64,000 nt of DNA, taken from contig QLIY01000143.1 of the NCBI GenBank assembly GCA_003260075.1, positions 157,820 to 221,819 on the forward strand, read 5' to 3'. Source of the stretch: Phallusia mammillata (Eukaryota > Chordata > Ascidiacea > Phlebobranchia > Ascidiidae). Below the pieces are notes generated by a model. It was not told where the DNA came from and ran no database searches. It saw only the letters and a list, made by a program, of their open reading frames with translations. A program made the position numbers and the translations under genes. Below, piece after piece: positions 11,601-23,600 of the stretch. Position 1 is the first letter of the stretch. Every line of letters starts with the position of its first letter.

Positions 11601-14600
11601 CAAGATACAAATTCATTATTTTTTTCAAATTTATGAATTTGGGGCCTGTGGGTGAACCGCTGGGTCATCCAGAGTCAAACTTTAGGAAGATCAACATAAT
11701 GAAATGAACTACCATGTGCATCAATTAAAAAATATGATCTATTTAAAATTAAATAGGTTTGCAGCATTTTTCTTGACCAAACAAATGGAGAAAAAACAGC
11801 ACTACAGAAAAAAACAGCACTACAGAAAAAAACTTACAAAAAACAACTTAAGAATCGGACATATGGTAAAGCTCGGCTTATGCAAATCTGTTTGGACAAC
11901 AACAAAATTTTCCCGATTAGGTGAAGATTCAGATTAACCGCTGTCGATTAGTGAAAGCTTTATCACATTACAAATCATTTGTACCTCAAGTTTTGTCCGA
12001 ATTAGGCAAAGATCCGGATTAACTGAATATGGTTTATCGGAGGTTTACTATAACATGTGTAAAATCTGTTGATTTATATTTAAATCAAGATATAGCTTTG
12101 AAATAAACAAGAAGCATGACATTTTTTGATCCTAATTGAACCCATGTTCACAACAAATGACTTGGAATCATTACTGAGTGAATCATACTCAGTGTGACGT
12201 AGCATTGTAAACAACTACCTTAGCAAAGTTTTGTGGAACAATCAGCGGGTTGTGTTTTAAATGGCTCAAGTGGTTAAAACGGTACTCCTAACTTCCTTAA
12301 CTTAACACATATGCGATTTCCAAACTAGGCATGTTTTGTATTACAGTTGAATATAATTATACAGTAAAACATTTTTTTAATTAAAATACAGAAACCTTGT
12401 TAAACAGGGTTCAGTTAATCTGGATCTTCACGTACTTCAAGCAAAACGTTAGGTCCAAATGAATTGAAATGTGGCAAGGTTTAAACTAATCGAAATCGGT
12501 TAATCCGGATCTTCGCCTAATTCGGACAATTTTTTGGGTTTTGAACTGGTCCGAATGAACCGAAGTTTGATATAAATCAAGTTTTAAACTTTAAATTCCT
12601 AGAATCAAGACAAAAGCATGGAAGAAAAAATAATACTGTTGGTCTAACTTTTTCCTGTTTTCAGGCAGAAGGACAATAGCTAATAGGTAAGGTTTGTTAA
12701 AACGAAGTACATTTTAGTAGAGTATTTTCAAAGGACTTACAGTAGAGTAATAATACTAACATAGCTCCAGGACCCAAATATTTATTTAGCACCATGTTGT
12801 CACTTGCCAGTAAGGCCTGTGATATTACACTGCCTTTGCAGAAAACTGCTTGAGGATGGGTCACAATTAGGAATAGCAAGTCAATATAATGCATTGGGCA
12901 TGTTGTAATATAAATTTTTAATTGGTAGTGCTTTGTTAGTATTTTTTTCAGGAAATTTAAATTAACACAAAGAGCAGATTGCTTTTCTGTACCGATTCAC
13001 ACAAAACATACCGTTTTCATAATTTATAAAGTTGCCACAAAGCCAAGAGTCATCATAGATATGGTGAGTTAGTTGTACAGTTTCTCACTGCTTTAGCCCA
13101 GTTGTGGCATTTAAAAGGTTTGATAAGATATGGATTGCAGATGGTTACTTCTAACAAATGGGAGTGCTATAATGTCGCTATACTAGCCCATTTGGGCAAT
13201 ATATCTTGTCACCAGCTGCACTGATGAGACCTTATAGGTCGAAACAGTGTGCACTGTCTGCAGCATACTTATTAATGCCACTAATATCATAAACTAGAAT
13301 TAAAAACAAAAACACATGACTTTAGTCATACAATAATGCAAAAAATGCTAATCAATGTCTTAGTCAGTTTTTCAATGCGTCACAGTCATTAACGTAACGT
13401 TAGTTTAGGCAACAGCTAATGCCAAGTCATTCAGCTACTGTTTGTTGATGTTTGCGGATAATCGCAAGTGAATATCTGTGTTGGTGGTATACTTTAATGG
13501 AGAAAGGAACCTCATTTTTGTTGTTTTTTGTTTGAAAAAACTTTATTTTTTTGAGGTTACTTCGCACTAAATTGTAGCGAACGAAAAAGAACAAGAAATA
13601 ATGGGGGGGGGGAAAAGTATTATTGTAAAATCATATCTAAAAACTATTTTTGTGTGAGAATTTTAACAAATAAAACATAAATATTTGTATCTTTGAACAA
13701 AAACAAAGTAAAAAAACCCAAAAAATTGAAAAAAATGATTCTGCAGGGGGGGGGGGGGGCTATGTTTGTGTGAGAATTTTAACAAATAAAACATAAACAT
13801 TTGTAAATTTGAACAAAAACAAAGTAAAAAAAACCCAAAAAATTGAAAAAAATGGTTCTGCAGAATTACCGCAATATTCCAAAACATAGAATTTTAATAA
13901 TCATTCTTGTTCACATTTAGATTTACAGCACTGACAAAGACATGGTGTCAGTTTTATTGCACAGTAAGAACTTTTTGTCCTTTTTTCATAAAAACAATAA
14001 ATATTTCATGCAAAAACAAGTGTTTTAAAAGAGTTAAAACAAATACCTTTGTGAAAAACGAACAGATTTCGGTCGAGGGCTGATTGTTCTCCACTAGAGG
14101 TGCCAAAGCCTACAAAAGAACAATTAGTTAGTGTCAAATTTTATAATCTTACGAAAGAGGCTGAATTAAAAAAAAAACTTTGTGTGCATTCAAAAAATAA
14201 TAATATAAATATAGGTCAAAAGTGTTTGGATTAAAAATGTGCAAATTTTTGTTGCTAAAAAATATTCTCCTAAATTTTTACGCTTTGATTTTAAAAATCG
14301 GATAAAAGATTGAAAAGGCAGAAAGACAACTCAAATCTACAGGAATAAAGTAAAATGACTGTGATTTAATCTAATCTAACATCCACAAAATGTCAAAGCT
14401 ATTTCACTGACATGTAATTTAAAAAAAAGACTTCGCTTTATGATAATGTGGACATAAAATAAAAAATTAATTCGCAAAATTTGAGCGCCAACTGTATATT
14501 AAATATTTTCCATACGAGGGGGGGGGGGGTAAAATGTCAAAGCTATTTCACTGACATGTAATTTGGAAAAAATACTTCGCTTTACGATAATGTGGACATA

Positions 14601-17600
14601 AAATTATAAAAAAATCGCAAAATTTGAGCGCCAACTGTATATTAAATATTTTCCATACGAGGATGCACAACTATCTTTAAATCTGTGAAGAATTTATTCA
14701 GTTATGCCACATCTCCACGTTCAGCACTTCATTAATATTTCAATACCATCAAGGTAACAATATAGGAAAAATTTAAAAGGATCCTCTAAGGTGCTACAAG
14801 TCAAAAAGTGTCAATGGTAGTCAAAAAGTGTGGATTGCATACAGCTGAACATTGAATATCTTTACAAAACAATACTTTTTGCACTATACTTATTTGAATT
14901 CCTACTGCTAAACCCCCAAAAAGTTTGATTAGTACACAGGAAATGTTTAATTGGTTTAAATGGGATAAAAACTAGAATAATAAAAGTGATTAATACAATT
15001 TTTGCAGACAGGAATAAAGGTTCGTGGACCCATTTACAACAAATTAATACATTTTTTAGTAAAGGGGCAGTTTGAAGGGCTGTATTACCAAGAAATAAAA
15101 AATACCTTTTTTCAAAAGCAAAACAAGAATTTCATTTATGTTTTAGTCTATTTAGACAAAGAAAAAACATTTTTAAGTCGACAAAACAATATTATATGCT
15201 ACATTTTAAGTAAAAGAATCTAAAAAAAATTGTTTGTAAAAACAGCAAAAATATAAATTTTATGAAAAGCTTGATCAAAACACCAAAGACCAGTACATAA
15301 AAATATATGTAGGGTATAGATGGCACAAAATTGTAAAACATGCAACATATCAAATTCACAGTTAGTAAATGTCAGAAGTGACCTTTCATAGCCATCTACA
15401 TCCTGTTTCAAAGCATGATTGGCGATAATAGCCATCACCTGTTGCATATGTGCTACATGCATTTATGTCTGCAATTAGGCGACTTCTAAAGCATTGTATT
15501 GTATAACTACGGCATGCAAATTTAACAAAAATTTTAGGTTAATTGTCTAGTGTTATTTTTAAGTCAAAAATTTACATATGAAAGTTAAGACAGTGATTTC
15601 ATTTTTTGCAAAATTTAAATGAGGAATTAAAGCATTACAGTAACCAAATTGTAAATATTTGATTGTTTTAAGATGACTTAGATTTAAGCCAGTGGTTCTC
15701 AAACTTTTTTAACCGCGACCCAAATCTGAGTTTTATGGGGGGGGGGTACGACCCAAGTCTCAAACATCAAAAATGTATTTTTTTGATATGCATGAAATAG
15801 AAACAGACACAGACAACCAGTTGTAGTACACAGTACTATGAAACAATTTATTACAAACAAATGATTTATTTTTTTAATGTGATGGACAAAACTGAAATTT
15901 TTCCTTCATAGTATCTTCAATGCACGGCTCTATTTTTCATTCGGGAGACCACTTGATATTTTATATTTAGTGAAAGGTCTGTGATTCGACTGTTCGATAA
16001 CGAGACTGACTGCAATTTCAAGGTCACGTCGTCGCCGCTTAGGAATCTGGCCATGTCAAAATGGCTGCACGCTTAACACATTGTAGCTTTGCAGCACCAT
16101 GATCATTGATAAAAGGGAATCCTAATTTTAAAAAAATGTTTCCTTCTACGAATACTTACTCATCCTTAAACGCTAACTGTTACATCTCCACGTTCAGTTT
16201 TGCATAATGACCTTGTCCTATTATTTCCCCTGCTATAACGTAACAATCGCCATGTGCGTTACAGTAAAATTGAAAGGCTATTGTTGGCATGTTGCAATGA
16301 TTGGTTCATTTTACTGTACAGCGTGGTCGAGTGAGGTGACTTTATTACTGCATAAGGTAAATTCGTTTGTGTTTAATTAATGCCGCAATGGTTCGTTCCT
16401 TTGGGCAGAATAGAATCACCACAGCGCGACCCATTTTTTGACCCTGCGCGACCCATGTTTGGGTCGCGACCCATACTTTGAGAACCACTGATTTAAGCAA
16501 TAATAGCTATCACTACCCGCAGATGGGCTACATGCATTTATGTCTGTCTGCCATTGGGCAACTTCTATAGCATTGGATAGCAATTGATTAAATTCAAATG
16601 CAGATTGCAATATCATGTCTTACAAACAAACAAAAAGGTTGAAATTGCAAGTATACACTTATTTTACGTCATAATTTAATATGATTCTTACCAAATGAAA
16701 ACATTAATTCACTGGTAAACTTTATTCGTTTTGCACAATTTCATTTCAATTAGAACTCGGCAACGGGCAAAAAATCAAATGAAGAATTAATATGCAAATT
16801 ATTGGATGTACATACTGTTACAAGCACTCTTCATGAAAACAAAACATATATATACATAATTCAAGGCTTTTCAGATAATCTTATTTTTTTGCAATTTCAT
16901 TTTGCCTTTGGGTCTAACAAGGCTATTTCTGAACCCTCGCCGTTAAATTCAGTTTGGCGGTAGCTCTTTGAGATGAAACTAAACTGGTAACTTCTATGTC
17001 AACAAGTTGCATAAGCGATAAGATTTTGGCTGCAACTGGTTTAGGAGAGACGTTGGCTTGTACTTTAGATAGCACATTGTGTTAAACACGGGTGTATAAC
17101 ATGAGTATGAATCTAAATCAAGCAACAACAGAAAATGAATTTTAGTTTGGTTTGTTACATTCAAACTAAACTTCTTCCAAAAACTCTTTTCAGATGGCTA
17201 TTTCAGTCAATTCTATATGTATTGTTGTATTACAATTGAAATGTAAATATTTAAATACAGATAGACAGAATGCATATGAAAAGTCTTAGGCACACAAAGT
17301 TGCAAGATTCATGTAGAAAATAACAAAAAAAAACTACAAACAACAGCTTGAAATTTCAGACCCTAAGGACTGGTAACCGAAAAACATATTTTTGGGTCTA
17401 GAGTTGAAAAATGGCTGAATCTAACTAAAAGCTATAAAATTCTTGAGCATAGCTCTTTTTAAAATTTCATGTTTGGGGGGCCTGTGGGTGATCCACTGGG
17501 TCATTTGTGATCAAACTTCTGGAGGATCAACTTTGCATAACTAAGTAATATGTGTGCAAATTTGGATACAATTGAAGCANATAAGTTTGAAGCACTCTTT

Positions 17601-20600
17601 CTTGACCAAACACATAAAAAAGGCAGCATTCAAAAGAAAAAAAATATGGACAAAAACAATATGTGCACCATTCAGGAAAGGGGGCCCATAATAAGTTTCA
17701 ATTGACATAAGTCAACCAACGGCGTAAAAATTTGTAAAAGTAAATAAAAAAAAAGATTATTAGTCAAGTTTACACAAAAAGATTACCATGATTATGTCTT
17801 CTCTTGAGGCTTCATTGATCACATCCGCTTTCTGTCAACAAAAAAGGTTCGGTTATGATGCATCAATCAGACACAACAGATGTACGTCACAACTTTCAAC
17901 ACAGACGTAAATGTGTGTATAAATAGACGTTGTTTAGCCAGTGGCAATTGGCCCAAAGCAAAAAAAGTGACATCCTAGACCTAACTGATAAGCGCGGGTT
18001 ATTAAATGGCATTTTACAATAATTTTTTTTATAGTTCTATGAAATGTTAAATGAAAAACAAACATATTTATAGGTTGGTGAAGTCGTTTCGTTTTATTAA
18101 TTTTTTTGCATGGGGGGGGGGGATTACAATTGAAGCACTCTTTCTTGACCGAATGCATAGAAAAACCACCATTAAAAAGAAAAAAAAGGAACAAATACTG
18201 GCAAAAACAATATGTGTTCCATTCAGGGAAGGGGGCCGTAATAACTTTCAATTGACATAAGTCAACATAATAAAACTTGTTAAAGTAAACCAAAAAAGGC
18301 TATTAGTCAAGTTTAAACAAAAAGATTACCATGATTATGTCTTCTCTTGAGGCTTCATTGATCACATCCGCTTTCTGTCAACAAAAAAGGTTCGGTTATG
18401 ATGCATCAATCAGACACAACAGATGTACGTCACAACTTTCAACACAGACGTAAATGTGTGTATAAATAGACGTTGTTTAGCCAGTGGCAATTGGCCCAAA
18501 GCAAAAAAAGTGACATCCTAGACCTAACTGATAAGCGCGGGTTATTAAATGGCATTTTACAATAGTTTTTTTTATAGTTCTATGAAATGTTAAATGAAAA
18601 ACAAACATATTTGTAGGTTGGTGAGGTCGTTTTCGTTTTTTTACGTTTTTTTGCGTGTAAAACGTTTTAGAACCACAATTTATTACATATTATATCCATA
18701 TTAAAGACTTTGACCAAAATTAACATAGCTTCACAAATCACTGGAAAAAATACTGCCCCCCTAGGTAAAACAGTCACAATTTTGCATAAGAAACACACAA
18801 CAATACACAATATATATAAGCAGTGCAAAATCAGGTATATATATATATATTGTATTAATTGGGGTAGGGACCTTAATATCACTTTGTTAATTGTTGTTTC
18901 AATAGTAATGGCTGAAATTTTACTTTAATTGCTCAAATTTTAGCAACCATTATTAGCTATTCTAATCAAGACCTAAATATCTATTACATTTAATGGGAAT
19001 ACTTATGAGTTAGGTGCTTGGGTTCTGTAAGCCCAAAAAGGTCAAAAAACTTTATAAAGCCTTCATTAGTGACGCAATTAATACATCCCTTTTAACACGG
19101 ACATAATAAAACTTGTTTTTAAGGTTTCTACATTACACATGTCATATTTTTTGCATCAATTTTCCCTTTTAAATATACTTGACAGATAAGATATATATGT
19201 ATAGTTAGATGTGATTTATAGTAAATATATACGGCAAATAAATACATATATACATCAGTTATATGTCTAGACATGCAAGTGATTTTACATGCACAACAGA
19301 AAGAATGTAAAGATAGGGCCAAGATTACGCATTACATATGTGAGTAAAAAACATCTACTTAAAACATATAAATCTAAGCCAAATATCAATTTTATTCACT
19401 ACATTCACTACACGTTAGGTTTATAACATTTTCCATTAAATAAGAAACACAGTTGAAACTTTGGTACTAAACACAACAACTGGGGGGGGGGCCAATAGTA
19501 ATGGCTGAAATTTTACTTTAATTGCTCAAATTTTAACAGCCATTATTAGCTATTTTAATCAAGACCTAAATATCTATTACATTTAATGGGAATACTTATG
19601 AGTTAGGTGCTTGGGTTCTGTAAGCCCAAAAAGGTCAAAAAACTTTATAAAGCCTTCATTAGTGACGCAATTAATACATCCCTTTTAACACGGACATAAT
19701 AAAACTTGTTTTTAAGGTTTCTACATTACACATGTCATATTTTTTGCATCAATCACCTCTTTTTAAACATATATACTTGACAGATAAGATATATAGTTAG
19801 ATGTGATTTATAGTTAATATATATATACGGCAAATAAATAGATCTATACATCAGTTATATGTCTAGACATGCAAGTGATTTTACATGCACAATAGAAAGA
19901 ATGTAAAGATAGGGCCAAGATTAGGCATTACATACGTGAGTAAAAGACATCTACTTAAAACATATAAATCTAAGCCAAATATCTTTTTTTTTTTTCACTA
20001 CATGATATTTAGGACAAGTTTTTGTGTTCGGTTTATAACATTTTACATTAAATAAGAAACACAGTTGAAACTTTGGTACTAAACACAACAACTTGATTTT
20101 TGTATTTTTCAAACTTCAGGAGCAGTGGTTCTCAAACTTTTTTATTGTCGGGGCCAAATGGTATTTTTTTAAGTGTGTAGGGAGCCGCAAAAAACCGAAA
20201 CCTTGAGAAAATCACTAAAGATTATTACTTTGAAAACTGAAATAGCAATGTTTGGTGGTTTTCTAAGGTCTGGTGCAGGCCGCAAAATAAGTGGTTGTGA
20301 GCCACATGCGGCCCCCGAAAACCGAGTTTGAGAACCACTGTTCAGGAGGATCAAATTTGAATTTAATAGCTAGCATCTGTGCAAATTGAAAAAAATTTAA
20401 AGCACTCTTTCTTGAGCAACTACAGATAACAAACCAGCGTTAGACAGAAACGATTATTTTGGTGCTGAAGGGGTAAAAATGGGTGAATATTATTGAAAGT
20501 TACAAAATTCTTTAGAAAGCCATACCACACTACAATGTTTAAAAAATATATGTTTTTGCCTTTAAACACTCAAATTGCAACAAAACAAAATGTATCTTAC

Positions 20601-23600
20601 AAATTTGAGTTTGAAATGCCATTTTTGAAATAAGCAAGGCAAAAAATATAACAAATCTTTTATAACACATAAACTTGTCTAACATAAGTTCTTGACTTAG
20701 CTAACCCATGTTGGTATCCATGTTTATTGATATGGGCTTTATGTAATGGATTGGAAAACTACATGTATAACAAATTCTGAATCAGTATTACCTGGGTTAG
20801 AAGTTTTGAAGCAATGTCAAGCAAAATGCGATGTGTGTCTTCCACGAGAAGTGCTGAACCCATTGTAAGTGACACTAAGGACTGTAAAAACAATGTCACA
20901 TTAATAACTTTAAGTCGTGTATTAAAACCATAGCAGTTTAGAATGTAATTATAATAGTGCGGTTATTAAGTTTTGGAGCAAACCATTTTGAGACAAAACA
21001 AAATTATACTTCAAACAACTTTAAGGAAGCTATTTTCTGAAAATTTTAAATAAAATACAAGTAGAAATTTTGGCATAAAATTTTGGCGACTTTTGGTTTC
21101 TCAAAAAAATTTTGAGGAAGAATTTTGCTATTCTGACAATACAAAATTAAAACTAACTTAAAAGAATTGATTTTCTAAGTGTTTGAAATAAACTTTACAA
21201 TCATACACAGACAAATCTTAGCAACACCAGATAAAAGGTTTTATTTTTGGTTGAAAAAGAATTTCCTTTAATTCTAATTTTATCCTGTTTATCACTCAAA
21301 CAAACCATTCTTACAGAAAGACTTACTAATGACCTAAATTAAATCAACTATAACCCACAAAAATAAGTATATATTAGGCCAGTGTTTCCCAACCTATGGG
21401 TCGCGACCCAGGGGGGGGGGAGATAAAGGGCAATGTTGGTATTTTCAAAATTCACACAGAAATCGTATTTTTGGTTTCGCAAAAAAATTTTGAAGTATAA
21501 TTTTACCATGTTTGTCAGCCAAACAAAATCATTCTTACATAAAGACTTGCAGTGACCTAAAGTAAGCCAAGTGTAAAGCCCTAAAATAGTTATCAAGCTT
21601 TTGAGGAAGAATTTGCCTTTGGTGACAATACAAAATTACAAACAACCTGAAAAAATTGATTTTCTAAGCGTTTGAAAAAAAAATTTACAAAAAAATACAC
21701 AGACAAATCTTAGCAACACGGGGGGGGGGGTTTTTTTCAAACTAGCGTAGTAATTTTTTTTCAAACTAGCGTAGTAACGAAAACTTTTCCGGATTTACAA
21801 ACAAAAATACAACCCAAATAGTAAGAATGCATATCCATGGGTCGCGAGAAGCCAAAAAACAAAATTTTGACGAGTATTTGGGTCGCAACAAACAAAGGTT
21901 GGGAACCACTGTATTAGGCTTTTGAGACGGAATTTTGCATTTTTGACAAAGCCAAATTATAAACAAATTAAAAGTATATATCTATTTTCCAAATGTATTT
22001 AAAAAACTTTTCCAAAAATTTTTGATAATTTAAAAACATTTGACACAGAAGTTGTATTTTAGGTTTTCAAAAATTTCTTCCAATTCTAATTTTACCCTGT
22101 TTATCACCCAAACAAAAACCATTCTTAAAGAAAGATTTGGGGCGACCTAAATTAAATCAACTGTAACGCCCTAAAATAGTTATAAACTCAGACAAAGAAA
22201 CCATTTTTTTGGTAAAGCCAGTAACATAATAGCCAGAAATAAATACCTCAAGTTCTGAAAGCATCTCACTGGGCTGTGTCGTGCTGTTTAAGGTTTTCAG
22301 GCTTTTGCAGATTTCCATCTAAAAGGCATTCGTACATAAGTGACGGAAATTGGTTTTGGTTGATTAAAGCCTTAATATGGTATGTTAATGCCTAATAATG
22401 GCCACACAAGCTTAAATAGGATATATATGTTTTTCAACATAATGCAAGAACGTGCAATGATTTTAGATCTAAAATTGCTTTCGAAAACTATAGAAGGATC
22501 TGTTCATAAGTTTAATGGTGAAAATAATGGCCCAAATAGAGGTAAAAATGCAACATGCTTTATTTTTCAAACGTTTCATCAGTGATATCTGGCATGAGCA
22601 TTTGCCAAAATGTTTGAAAAATAAAGCATGCCGCTTTTTATGTCTATTTGACCCACAAATTGTTTTCAATTTAAAAGCAATGGTGGTATGAAAAAAAGAC
22701 AAAAGAACATGTTACATATGGTTTTAAATCTGAATATATATATTTGCTATTAAATCTTATGCAACAATGATATGTTTTGGGGCAATTGAATGCCAAAAAA
22801 GATCAGTTTTGTAAAAAAGTTTGCTTTACGAAAATCAAACAACACTTGTTAAAAACATGTAAGTTTATGTACTCTTGGCTATCAAATAGGTCTAAAAAAT
22901 GATGGTTAGGACAAGTGGCGAGATTCAGCCGGTTCTATAAAACCATGTCAGGAAATTTTTTGACATCAGCAAATCGGTTAGCATTACTGGTTACTGTCAA
23001 TGGACTTTTTGTAACAGAACCTACTGAAAAAATGACTTTTGTGATAGAACCGGCTGACAAAAAATTTGAATCCCCGAAAAATATGACTTTTGTGATAGAA
23101 CGGGCTGACAAAAAATTTAAATCCCACCACTGGTTAGAAAAGAATGCACTTTTCAACTTTAGTTTATAAAGCCATCACAAAAATTGACAGCACAATGTAA
23201 GAAAAATACACGAAGAGTGTCTACAGTGGAAGCAATTACATTGTCTAGGAATTTGAAGCATGTAGGGTTTAATATCTCATGGGGATTGCATTTATATCAA
23301 GAGAAAGGCCATTTGGTCTGTGGTGCATGTATATTTAGAAAGCCCTGTGGCTTATAGTGCTTAAGTACATACCTTCCATTTTAGGGTGTTTAGAAGACAG
23401 TCCCTTTGGTAAGGTGATGTTTCCTGATGAAAGCACATTGTGTCCGAAGGCTGTGTTAAAGCAAAAAAGACTGTTTCAAAAAATGTCACTGCATGTCTGA
23501 TATGTTTTACATAGATCCATTCTTTTTTACAGTCATAAAATAAACAACAAATCAAAAATCCTTATAATGAATGTATAATGACACCTTTAAACTTGTAACA

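Noticed and set aside
13014..13078. Minus-strand segment DDSWLCGNFINYEN ending at a GTATGT donor, considered as an extra exon
   Set aside because: No usable acceptor; it runs into the hammerhead-bearing repeat. The exon at 12741-12816 joins 14047 directly in phase 0.
22469..22702. ORFs on both strands with KKRHALFFKHF-type repeats
   Set aside because: An inverted pair of short repeats (GCATGCTTTATTTTTCAAAC and its complement) produces both; no exon borders.
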